64,000 nucleotides of DNA from assembly GCF_036181745.1 (NCBI RefSeq), contig NZ_CP108080.1, positions 1,798,001-1,862,000 of the forward strand, read 5' to 3'. A model generated the notes under the pieces. It saw only the letters and a program-made list of their open reading frames with translations, was not told the origin of the DNA and made no database searches. How positions within the stretch are numbered: position 1 is the stretch's first letter; each line of letters starts with the position of its first letter. This stretch comes from Streptomyces sp. NBC_00259 (GTDB lineage: Bacteria; Actinomycetota; Actinomycetes; Streptomycetales; Streptomycetaceae). The translations under genes and the position numbers were made by a program. Of the stretch, positions 9,326 to 16,869 are shown piece after piece.

Positions 9326-12300
9326 TCAGGCCTTGCGCGCGCGGGTGCGCGAGGCGGCCTGCTTCTTCACCGGCTTCACCGGCGTCGCATTCGCCGTCAC
9401 CGTCTTCTTGGCCACCGCGGTCGAGTTGGCCGACACCGTCTTCCTGGCCGCCTTCTTCGTCGCCGCCTTGCGCGACTGCGGCGGCACCGAGTCGATGATG
9501 CGCTCCGGGCTCAGGATGTCCCGCAGGAACTTGCCGGTGTGGCTGGCGGGGACGCCGGCGATCTGCTCCGGCGTGCCCTCGGCGATGACGAGTCCGCCGC
9601 CGCTGCCGCCTTCGGGGCCCATGTCGACGACCCAGTCCGCGGTCTTGATGACGTCCAGGTTGTGCTCGATCACGATCACCGTGTTGCCCTTGTCGACCAG
9701 CCCGGACAGCACCTTGATCAGCTTGGAGATGTCCTCGAAGTGCAGTCCGGTCGTCGGCTCGTCGAGGACGTAGACCGTGCGGCCGGTGGACCGCTTCTGC
9801 AGCTCGCTCGCCAGCTTGACGCGCTGCGCCTCACCACCGGAGAGCGTGGGCGCGGACTGCCCGAGCCGGACGTACCCGAGGCCCACCTCGTTCAGCGTCT
9901 TCAGGTGGCGGGCGATCGTCGGCACGGCCTCGAAGAAGTGCAGCGCCTCCTCGATGGGCATGTCCAGCACCTCGGCGATGGACTTGCCCTTGTAGTGGAC
10001 CTCCAGGGTCTCCCGGTTGTAGCGCGCTCCGTGGCAGACCTCGCACGGGACGTACACGTCCGGCAGGAAGTTCATCTCGATCTTGATCGTGCCGTCGCCC
10101 GAGCAGTTCTCGCAGCGCCCGCCCTTGACGTTGAAGGAGAAGCGGCCCGGCAGATAGCCGCGCACCTTCGCCTCCATCGTCTCGGCGAAGAGCTTGCGGA
10201 CGTGGTCGAAGACTCCGGTGTACGTCGCCGGGTTGGACCGGGGCGTACGGCCGATGGGCGACTGGTCGACGTGCACGACCTTGTCGACGAGGTCGTCGCC
10301 GTCCACGCGGGTGTGCCGGCCCGGCACGGACTTGGCACCGTTCAGCTCGCGCGCCAGGTGCGTGTACAGAATGTCGTTGACCAGCGTCGACTTGCCGGAT
10401 CCGGAGACTCCGGTGACGGCCGTGAGGACACCGAGCGGGAACGACACGTCGATGTCCCGGAGGTTGTTCTCCCGGGCACCGTGCACCGTCAGCTGTCTGG
10501 TCGGGTCCGTGGGGCGTCGGATGTCGGGCGTCGCGATGGACCGCTTCCCGGACAGGTACTGCCCGGTCATCGACTCCTTGTTGGCCAGGAGTTGCTTCAA
10601 CGGGCCGGAGTGGACGACCTTGCCGCCGTGCTCTCCGGCGCCGGGGCCGATGTCGACGACCCAGTCGGCGACCTTGATGGTGTCCTCGTCGTGCTCGACG
10701 ACGATCAGCGTGTTGCCCATGTCCCGCAGGCGCACCAGGGTCTCGATGAGCCGGTGGTTGTCGCGCTGGTGCAGACCGATCGACGGCTCGTCCAGGACGT
10801 ACAGCACGCCGACGAGTCCGGAGCCGATCTGGGTGGCGAGCCGGATGCGCTGGGCCTCGCCGCCGGAGAGCGTGCCCGCGGCCCGGTTGAGCGAGAGGTA
10901 GTCCAGGCCGACGTCGACCAGGAACCGCAGCCGCTCGTTGACCTCCTTCAGCACGCGCTCGGCGATCTTCTTGTCGCGGGCGCTGAGCGTCAGCCGGCCG
11001 AGGAACTCGGCACACTCGCTGATCGACATCGCGGAGACGTCGGCGATGGACTTCTCCATGACCGTGACCGCGAGGACGATCGGCTTGAGCCGCGTGCCCT
11101 CACAGGTCGGGCACGGCACCTCGCGCATGTAGCCCTCGAAGCGCTCCCGGCTGGAGTCGCTCTCGGCCTCGCTGTGCCGCCGCTTGACGAAGGAGACCGC
11201 GCCTTCGAACGCCGGGGTGGTGTACGCCCGCTCCCGTCCGTACCGGTTCCGGTAGCGGACCTCGACCTGGGTCTTGTGGCCGTACAGCAGGGCCTTCCTG
11301 GCACGCTGCGGCAGCCCCGCCCAGGGCATGTCGGTGCTGAAGCCGAGCGCGTCGGCGAGCCCGCCGATGAGCCGCCCGAAGTACTCCTTGGTGTGGCCGT
11401 GGGACCAGGGGTGGATCGCGCCCTCGTCGAGCGACCGCTCCTCGTCCGGGACGATCAGCTCGGGGTCGACCTCCATGCGCGTGCCGATGCCGGTGCAGTC
11501 GGGGCAGGCGCCGAAGGGCGAGTTGAAGGAGAAGGAGCGGGGCTCCAGCTCCTCGAAGGACAGGTCGTCGTACGGGCAGTACAGGTGCTCCGAGTACATG
11601 CGCTCGCGCTCGGGGTCGTCCTCGGGGAGGTCGACGAAGTCGAGCACGACCATGCCGCCGGACAGGCCGAGCGCGGTCTCGACGGAGTCGGTGAGCCGGC
11701 GCTTGGCGCTCTCCTTGACGGTGAGGCGGTCGACGACCACCTCGATCGTGTGCTTCTCCTGCTTCTTCAGCTTGGGCGGGTCGGTGAGCTGGATCGTCTG
11801 CCCGTCGACCCTCGCCCGCGCGTACCCCTTGGTCTGGAGGTCGGCGAAGAGGTCGACGAACTCGCCCTTGCGCTCCCGGACCAGCGGCGACAGCACCTGG
11901 AAGCGGCTGCCCTCGGGGAGCTCCAGCACCTTGTCCACGATGGCCTGCGGCGACTGCCGCGTGATCGGGCGACCGCACTCGGGGCAGTGCGGCTTGCCGA
12001 TGCGGGCGAAGAGCAGCCGGAGGTAGTCGTACACCTCGGTGATCGTGCCGACCGTGGAGCGCGGGTTGCGCGACGTGGACTTCTGGTCGATCGAGACGGC
12101 CGGCGAGAGGCCCTCGATGAAGTCGACGTCCGGCTTGTCCATCTGGCCGAGGAACTGCCGGGCGTAGGAGGACAGCGACTCCACGTACCGGCGCTGGCCC
12201 TCCGCGAAGATCGTGTCGAACGCGAGCGACGACTTGCCCGACCCCGAGAGCCCGGTGAAGACGATGAGCGAGTCACGCGGGAGGTCGAGCGAGACGTTCT

Positions 12301-12346
12301 TGAGATTGTGCTCGCGAGCGCCACGGACGATGAGACGGTCGGCCAC
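9326..12346 (-). CDS. uvrA: Excinuclease ABC subunit A
   Basis: UvrA is the damage-recognition ATPase of nucleotide excision repair. The 1006-aa protein has two ABC cassettes. The first has Walker [10 protein letters not shown] near residue 32 and the CPECGR zinc module. Signature segments [12 protein letters not shown] and [11 protein letters not shown] follow, then a second Walker [11 protein letters not shown] with [12 protein letters not shown] and [11 protein letters not shown]. The second zinc finger is in [11 protein letters not shown]...CEVCHG. The GTG start gives the canonical [18 protein letters not shown]. Unusually, the last 55 or so residues form a low-complexity Lys/Ala/Thr/Val tail ([11 protein letters not shown]...RTRARKA). 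Upstream is a divergent mycothiol-enzyme gene. Confidence 0.98.
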   Translation of the reverse strand: MADRLIVRGAREHNLKNVSLDLPRDSLIVFTGLSGSGKSSLAFDTIFAEGQRRYVESLSSYARQFLGQMDKPDVDFIEGLSPAVSIDQKSTSRNPRSTVGTITEVYDYLRLLFARIGKPHCPECGRPITRQSPQAIVDKVLELPEGSRFQVLSPLVRERKGEFVDLFADLQTKGYARARVDGQTIQLTDPPKLKKQEKHTIEVVVDRLTVKESAKRRLTDSVETALGLSGGMVVLDFVDLPEDDPERERMYSEHLYCPYDDLSFEELEPRSFSFNSPFGACPDCTGIGTRMEVDPELIVPDEERSLDEGAIHPWSHGHTKEYFGRLIGGLADALGFSTDMPWAGLPQRARKALLYGHKTQVEVRYRNRYGRERAYTTPAFEGAVSFVKRRHSEAESDSSRERFEGYMREVPCPTCEGTRLKPIVLAVTVMEKSIADVSAMSISECAEFLGRLTLSARDKKIAERVLKEVNERLRFLVDVGLDYLSLNRAAGTLSGGEAQRIRLATQIGSGLVGVLYVLDEPSIGLHQRDNHRLIETLVRLRDMGNTLIVVEHDEDTIKVADWVVDIGPGAGEHGGKVVHSGPLKQLLANKESMTGQYLSGKRSIATPDIRRPTDPTRQLTVHGARENNLRDIDVSFPLGVLTAVTGVSGSGKSTLVNDILYTHLARELNGAKSVPGRHTRVDGDDLVDKVVHVDQSPIGRTPRSNPATYTGVFDHVRKLFAETMEAKVRGYLPGRFSFNVKGGRCENCSGDGTIKIEMNFLPDVYVPCEVCHGARYNRETLEVHYKGKSIAEVLDMPIEEALHFFEAVPTIARHLKTLNEVGLGYVRLGQSAPTLSGGEAQRVKLASELQKRSTGRTVYVLDEPTTGLHFEDISKLIKVLSGLVDKGNTVIVIEHNLDVIKTADWVVDMGPEGGSGGGLVIAEGTPEQIAGVPASHTGKFLRDILSPERIIDSVPPQSRKAATKKAARKTVSANSTAVAKKTVTANATPVKPVKKQAASRTRARKA

Positions 12347-12534
12347 GCCGGGTCCGCACCTTTCTTGAGACAGGTCGTGAGAAGCATCGGGAGCAGGGCC
12401 CCCCGTCCCGGATCGTTCCAGGCTAGAGGGACCGCGAGATCAACGGTGCCGGACTGTTGAACGCCCGGCTTTCAAGGATGCCTCACCGTGAGCCTATAGC
12501 ACGCGTATTCGATTTACGGCCATGCTCGCCCACC

Positions 12535-12563
12535 TTCACTCGAACGTGTGGCGGCACTATCGT
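12535..12563 (+). promoter_or_regulatory. Candidate leaderless promoter of the mycothiol-dependent enzyme gene
   Basis: TTCACT (12535-12540), a 17-bp spacer, then TATCGT (12558-12563), 7 nt before ATG 12571. A sequence TCGAACGTGT overlaps the spacer but is only half of an actinobacterial LexA box. Confidence 0.5.
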
Positions 12564-12570
12564 CTTCCCC

Positions 12571-13263
12571 ATGATCGATCCCGTACGTGACCTGGCCTCT
12601 GTACGCGAAGCGACGAAGCGGCTCCTCGACGCGACCGCCGCCCTGGACAACGCGGCCGTCGCCGAGCCGTCACGGCTTCCCGGCTGGACGCGTGGCCATG
12701 TGCTGGCGCATGTGGCCCGCAACGCCGACGCCCTCGTGAACGTTCTCGAGGGCCGCCCCATGTACGTCAGCGCCGAGGCGCGCGACGACGACATCGCGCG
12801 GGACGCGCCCCGGCCGCTCGCCGTCCACCTCGACGACGTACGCGAGTCCGACGAGCGCTTCGGGTCCACGGGTGCGGCCGAGGCCGACTGGGCGCGCGTC
12901 GTGGAACTCCGCAACGGTGTGAAGGACACGGCGTCCCGGATCCCCTTCCGCCGGCTGGTCGAGGTCGAACTGCACCATGTCGACCTCGGCGTCGGTTACG
13001 AGCTGGAGGACCTGCCGGCGGACTTCATGGAGCGCGAGATCGGCTTCCTCACGGAACGGTTCGACGGACACAAGGACGTTCCGCCCACCACCGTCGTCGC
13101 CGCCGGCGGCAGTGGTTCGTGGACCACGGGGGGCGGAGCCGACGGCGGACCGGTCACCGTTTCGGGGAGCGCCCCGGATCTGCTCGGCTGGCTGGCCGGC
13201 CGCCGCGACGGCTCGGCGCTGGAGGTCACCGGCGGACCGCTTCCGGTGCTCCCGCCCCTGTAG
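12571..13263 (+). CDS. Maleylpyruvate isomerase-family mycothiol-dependent protein
   Basis: The 230-aa protein belongs to the DinB/MDMPI superfamily of four-helix-bundle metalloenzymes that use mycothiol, the actinobacterial thiol. The N-terminal MDMPI segment LPGWTRGHVLAHVARNADAL (residues about 36-55) carries the HxxxH pair. The second metal site is in VEVELHHVDLGVGYE. A C-terminal SCP2-like section follows (VTVSGSAPDLLGWLAGRRDG). The exact reaction is unknown: family members include maleylpyruvate isomerase and mycothiol S-transferases. It is 21 bp upstream of an MBL-fold hydrolase gene, so the two may act together in thiol-linked detoxification; that link is inference. Confidence 0.9.
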   Translation: MIDPVRDLASVREATKRLLDATAALDNAAVAEPSRLPGWTRGHVLAHVARNADALVNVLEGRPMYVSAEARDDDIARDAPRPLAVHLDDVRESDERFGSTGAAEADWARVVELRNGVKDTASRIPFRRLVEVELHHVDLGVGYELEDLPADFMEREIGFLTERFDGHKDVPPTTVVAAGGSGSWTTGGGADGGPVTVSGSAPDLLGWLAGRRDGSALEVTGGPLPVLPPL

Positions 13264-13272
13264 TCGTCTGAG

Positions 13273-13278
13273 TACGCT
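13273..13278 (+). promoter_or_regulatory. Candidate -10 element, leaderless MBL-hydrolase promoter
   Basis: TACGCT lies 6 nt before ATG 13285, with no Shine-Dalgarno in between. The -35 is weak, and the gene could also be read through from the upstream gene. Confidence 0.4.
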
Positions 13279-13284
13279 GACCCC

Positions 13285-13941
13285 ATGACATACAGCGGAG
13301 CGGTGAAGGTCGGCGGTCCGGCGGATGTGCACGAGCTGGCGGACCTGATGATCTCCAAGGTCGCCGTCGGCCCGATGGACAACAACTCCTATCTGCTGCG
13401 CTGCCGGACCACCGGCGAGCAGCTGCTGATCGACGCGGCCAACGAGCCCGACACGCTCCTCCGGCTGATCGGTGACGACGGCATCACGTCCGTCGTCACC
13501 ACGCACCGGCACGGCGACCACTGGGAGGCGCTGGCCGACGTGGTCTCGGCGACCGGGGCCCGGACCTACGCGGGGCGCCATGACGCGGCGGGCATTCCGG
13601 TGCCGACCGATGTGCTGGTCGACGACGGGGACACGATCACGGTGGGCCGGGTCGGGCTCACCGCCCGCCATCTGGTGGGCCACACGCCCGGCTCGATCGC
13701 GCTCGTCTACGACGACCCGCACGGCCACCCGCACGTCTTCACCGGTGACTGTCTCTTCCCGGGCGGCGTGGGCAACACCTGGAAGGACCCGGACGCGTTC
13801 GCCTCGCTGATCCGTGACGTCGAGACGAAGCTCTTCGACGCGCTGCCGGACGAGACCTGGGTCTACCCGGGCCACGGCAACGACACGACGATCGGCGACG
13901 AGCGCCCCCACCTTCCCGAGTGGCGCGAACGCGGCTGGTGA
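13285..13941 (+). CDS. Metallo-beta-lactamase-fold hydrolase (glyoxalase II-like)
   Basis: The 218-aa enzyme has the full dinuclear zinc set: THRHGDH at residues 73-79 (HxHxDH), His in GHTPGS, Asp in FTGDCLFPGG, and a final His in YPGHGNDTTIG. The compact size and the GHTPGSIAL and TGDCLFPGGVGNT segments resemble hydroxyacylglutathione hydrolase-like members, so a thioester substrate, possibly a mycothiol conjugate, is plausible. It lies directly downstream of a mycothiol-dependent isomerase-family gene, which supports that reading. It has no signal peptide, so it is cytosolic. Confidence 0.9.
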   Translation: MTYSGAVKVGGPADVHELADLMISKVAVGPMDNNSYLLRCRTTGEQLLIDAANEPDTLLRLIGDDGITSVVTTHRHGDHWEALADVVSATGARTYAGRHDAAGIPVPTDVLVDDGDTITVGRVGLTARHLVGHTPGSIALVYDDPHGHPHVFTGDCLFPGGVGNTWKDPDAFASLIRDVETKLFDALPDETWVYPGHGNDTTIGDERPHLPEWRERGW

Positions 13942-14060
13942 CGGCGTCCGGGGCCGGTCGGTGACGGACCCCGGAAGCGGCTGACGGCGGGGCGCGCGAG
14001 CGGCATTCGGAGCTCCGTGCGCCCCCGTAACCGTGGACGATCACGGGTAGTTGGCGCGAC

Positions 14061-15434
14061 ATGCACAACAGTCACGCTCCGTTGCCGCCGTCGGAACCGG
14101 CCGCCGCTTCGGAACCGTCCGCCCCGCCCCCTTCCATGGCCCGGATCGCGATGGCCGCCCTCGCCGGGACGGCCGTCGAGTTCTACGACTTCTTCGTGTA
14201 CGGCACCGCCGCGGCGCTGGTTCTCGGCCCGCTGTTCTTCCCGACGTTCTCCCCGCTCGCGGGCACTCTCGCCGCCTTCGGCACGTTCGCGATCGGCTTC
14301 GTCTCCCGGCCCCTGGGTTCGGTGCTCTTCGGGCACATCGGTGACCGCTACGGACGGCGGCCGGTGCTCTTCGCATCCCTGCTGCTGACCGGACTGGCCA
14401 CGGTCGGGGTCGGCTGTGTGCCGTCGTACGCGACCCTCGGCGTCGCCGCTCCCCTGCTGCTGCTCGTGCTGCGCTTTCTGCAGGGGCTCGGCGTCGGCGG
14501 TGAATGGGGCGGGGCGGTCCTGCTGACGGCCGAGCATGCGCCGGCCGGGCGCCGTGGACTGTGGTCGAGCTTTCCGCAGATCGGGCCCTCGGTCGGCTTT
14601 CTGCTGGCCAACGGCGTGATGCTGGCGCTCTCCGCGGGACTGAGCGATGCGCAGTTCCGCGAGTGGGGCTGGCGGGTGCCGTTCTGGGCGGCGGGGCTGC
14701 TGGCCGCGGGCGGTCTGCTGCTGCGTCGCTCGCTGGCGGAGACACCGCAGTTCGAGCAGATCGGCGAACGGGCGCGGCTGCCGCTGGCCGAAGTGGTGAG
14801 CGGGCACTGGCGGCTGGTGCTGCTGACCGCCGGGGCGCTGTCCGTCGGTTACGCCGTCTTCTACGCGGTCTCCACCTGGTCGCTGGCGTACGGCACCGAG
14901 CGGCTCGGTGTCAGCCGTACGGTGATGCTCGTCTGCATCATGGCGGCCGTGGCGGTCAAGGGCGCCGTGACCCCGTTCGTGGCGATGCTCGGCGACCGGT
15001 ACGGCCGCAGGCCGTTGTGCCTCACGGGGTGCGCGGCCTGCGCGCTGTGGATGTTCCCGATGGTGGCGCTGCTGCAGACCGCCGATCCGCTGCTGATGTT
15101 CGCGGGGTTCCTGGGCGCGCTGCTGGCGTTCATCACCATGTTCGCGGTGGTCGGGGCGTATCTGCCGGAGCTGTACGAGCCCAGGGTGCGGTGCACGGGC
15201 GCGGCGGTCGGCTACAACCTGGCGGGGGTGCTGGGCGGGGCGCTGACGCCGGTGGTGGCCACGGCGGTGGCGGGCGGAAGCGGGCCGCCGTGGGGCGTCG
15301 CGGCGTATCTGACCGCGATCGCGGTACTCAGCCTCGGGTGCTTCGCGCTGCTGCCGGAGACGGCGCCGGCACGCGGGCCCGCGCGGAAGCCTGCGGCGGA
15401 GGCGGAAGGTGCGGCGGAAGGGGCGGCCGCGTGA
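14061..15434 (+). CDS. MFS transporter, metabolite:H+ symporter (MHS/ShiA-like) family
   Basis: The 457-aa inner-membrane protein has about 12 predicted helices. It begins with a Pro/Ser/Ala-rich cytosolic tail of about 25 residues. The MHS subfamily start ALAGTAVEFYDFFVYGTAAALV is followed by the MFS loop motif GHIGDRYGRRPVL and FLQGLGVGGEWGGAVLL. A second GDRYGRRPL appears in the middle of the protein. This subfamily carries organic acids such as shikimate, citrate, alpha-ketoglutarate or proline/betaine with protons; the substrate here is not evident. It stands alone and is followed by a bidirectional terminator. Confidence 0.92.
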   Translation: MHNSHAPLPPSEPAAASEPSAPPPSMARIAMAALAGTAVEFYDFFVYGTAAALVLGPLFFPTFSPLAGTLAAFGTFAIGFVSRPLGSVLFGHIGDRYGRRPVLFASLLLTGLATVGVGCVPSYATLGVAAPLLLLVLRFLQGLGVGGEWGGAVLLTAEHAPAGRRGLWSSFPQIGPSVGFLLANGVMLALSAGLSDAQFREWGWRVPFWAAGLLAAGGLLLRRSLAETPQFEQIGERARLPLAEVVSGHWRLVLLTAGALSVGYAVFYAVSTWSLAYGTERLGVSRTVMLVCIMAAVAVKGAVTPFVAMLGDRYGRRPLCLTGCAACALWMFPMVALLQTADPLLMFAGFLGALLAFITMFAVVGAYLPELYEPRVRCTGAAVGYNLAGVLGGALTPVVATAVAGGSGPPWGVAAYLTAIAVLSLGCFALLPETAPARGPARKPAAEAEGAAEGAAA

Positions 15435-15486
15435 GCGGGCCCGGCGGTCCGCGGCCCGGGGCCGTGCGCCGTCCATGACGCACGGC

Positions 15487-15518
15487 ACCGGCCGGGTTGC
15501 GGTGGCAACCCGGCCGGT
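15487..15518. terminator. Bidirectional terminator between MFS gene and terC-family gene
   Basis: A perfect 14-bp stem ACCGGCCGGGTTGC / GCAACCCGGCCGGT with the tetraloop GGTG, placed between two convergent genes. Confidence 0.9.
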
Positions 15519-15572
15519 GTTCCGCGTCGTGACCGCGCGCGGGATGAGCGCCGCGCGGCGCGCGGTGAGGCG

Positions 15573-16592
15573 TCAGGCCTCGATGCTGTCCTTGTCCTTC
15601 TCGGGCTCGCCGGCCGCGGAGGCTTCCGCGGCCTCCGCCGCCTCCCGCTGCTCCTGCTTCCTGGAGGCGATGAGGCTCGTGATCGTGGTGATGATCAGTA
15701 CGCCGCAGATGACCGCCAGCGAGAACGGGATGGAGATCTCGGGGACGTGGACGCCGGACTCGTGCAGTGCGTGGAGCACGAGTTTGACTCCGATGAAGCC
15801 GAGGATCACCGACAGGCCGTAGCTGAGGTGGACCAGCTTCTTCAGCAGTCCGCCGATCAGGAAGTACAGCTGACGCAGTCCCATCAGGGCGAAGGCGTTG
15901 GCCGTGAACACGATGTACGGGTCCTGGGTCAGGCCGAAGATCGCGGGGATCGAGTCCAGGGCGAACAGCACGTCGGTGGTGCCGATGGCGAGCATGACGA
16001 CCATCAGGGGGGTCAGGATGCGCTTGCCGTTGGCGCGGATGAAGAGCTTCGTGCCGTGGTACCTGTCGGCGACGCCGAACTTCTTCTCGATGGACTTGAG
16101 GAGCCTGTTCTCCTCGAACTCGTCCTCTTCCTCGTCCTTGCGCGCCTCCTGGATGAGCTTCCAGGCGGTGTAGATCAGGAACGCGCCGAAGATGTAGAAG
16201 ACCCAGGAGAAGCTGGCGATGATCGCCGCACCCGCGGCGATGAAGATGGCCCGCAGGACCAGCGCGATCAGCACACCGATGAGCAGCACCCGCTGCTGGA
16301 GGTGGGACGGCACCGCGAACTTCGCCATGATCAGCACGAAGACGAAGAGGTTGTCGACGCTGAGCGACTTCTCGGTGATGAAGCCGGCGAAGAACTCGCC
16401 CGAGGCCTGGCTCTCACCGGCCAGCAGCAGCCCGAGTCCGAAGAGCACGGCGAGGACGATCCAGACGACCGTCCATATTCCGGCTTCCTTGATCGACACG
16501 TCATGGGGCTTGCGCCCGATGAAGAAGTCGACCGCGATCAGGACGGCCAGACCAAGAATGGTCACTGCCCACATGGTGAATGAAACGTCCAC
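15573..16592 (-). CDS. TerC/Alx-family integral membrane protein
   Basis: TerC/Alx proteins are membrane proteins linked to Mn2+ export, tellurite resistance and metalation of exported enzymes. The 339-aa protein has eight or nine hydrophobic helices. The family signature is SLSVDNLFVFVLIMAKFAVP, and the second half has ATGTTDVLFALDSIPAIFGL-like residues (Asp conserved in helices). A charged cytoplasmic loop (ARKDEEEDEFEENRLLKSI) separates the halves, and the C-terminus is Glu/Ala-rich. The GTG start at 16592 has GGAGG 4 nt upstream. That ribosome-binding site can pair with the 3' strand of the upstream yybP-ykoY aptamer, so translation is probably Mn2+-controlled. Confidence 0.95.
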   Translation of the reverse strand: MDVSFTMWAVTILGLAVLIAVDFFIGRKPHDVSIKEAGIWTVVWIVLAVLFGLGLLLAGESQASGEFFAGFITEKSLSVDNLFVFVLIMAKFAVPSHLQQRVLLIGVLIALVLRAIFIAAGAAIIASFSWVFYIFGAFLIYTAWKLIQEARKDEEEDEFEENRLLKSIEKKFGVADRYHGTKLFIRANGKRILTPLMVVMLAIGTTDVLFALDSIPAIFGLTQDPYIVFTANAFALMGLRQLYFLIGGLLKKLVHLSYGLSVILGFIGVKLVLHALHESGVHVPEISIPFSLAVICGVLIITTITSLIASRKQEQREAAEAAEASAAGEPEKDKDSIEA

Positions 16593-16596
16593 TGCG

Positions 16597-16756
16597 CCTC
16601 CGGCGTCGTACGGCTACTGATCAGCGTCGTCGCTGCCGGAGGTCTCTTCCACCCGGGCGGCACTCGCCGCACTACGGGCCGGCGCCCCGGGACCGGTCTA
16701 GGTCTGTCCGTCCGTATTGACGGGCACGCCGCATATGGGAGTACTCCCCTCCGCGC
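16597..16756 (-). promoter_or_regulatory. yybP-ykoY (Mn2+) riboswitch upstream of terC-family gene
   Basis: On the minus strand the leader contains the yybP-ykoY conserved elements in order: CGGAGG-GGAGUA (P1 5' strand and L1), CCGUCAAUACGG (L3), and GGAAGAGACCUCCG closing P1. P1 is CGGAGG (16753-16748) with CCUCCG (16642-16637). The P1 3' strand extended by two bases, CCUCCGGC (16642-16635), is perfectly complementary to GCCGGAGG (16604-16597), which contains the ribosome-binding site. This predicts an ON switch at translation: Mn2+ stabilises P1 and frees the site. The aptamer class is known to bind Mn2+ and to precede TerC/Alx genes; the pairing model is my reading. Confidence 0.82.
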
Positions 16757-16783
16757 AAAGAACAGTACAGGAAAACCCAAGGG

Positions 16784-16814
16784 ATGGTAAAGACAGAGGT
16801 AATGTAAGCGTCAA
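16784..16814 (-). promoter_or_regulatory. Candidate promoter for the terC riboswitch transcript
   Basis: TTGACG (16814-16809), 19-bp spacer, TACCAT (16789-16784). The predicted start is near 16776, about 20 nt before the aptamer. The region is less GC-rich than its surroundings. Confidence 0.5.
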
Positions 16815-16869
16815 GTAAGCAGGTCAGCAGGGGTCCTGGCGTTCTGCGCCCGGAGCAGCGCGCGACGGG

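Noticed and set aside
9263..12460. A 1065-codon open frame on the plus strand opposite uvrA.
   Set aside because: It is the antisense shadow produced by strong third-position GC bias. Its protein is Leu/Val/Arg/Asp-rich without domains, and the minus strand encodes a complete UvrA.
12540..12555. Possible LexA/SOS box TCGAACGTGT between uvrA and the divergent gene.
   Set aside because: Only the left half of the TCGAAC-N4-GTTCGA type site is present; the right half reads GGCGGC.
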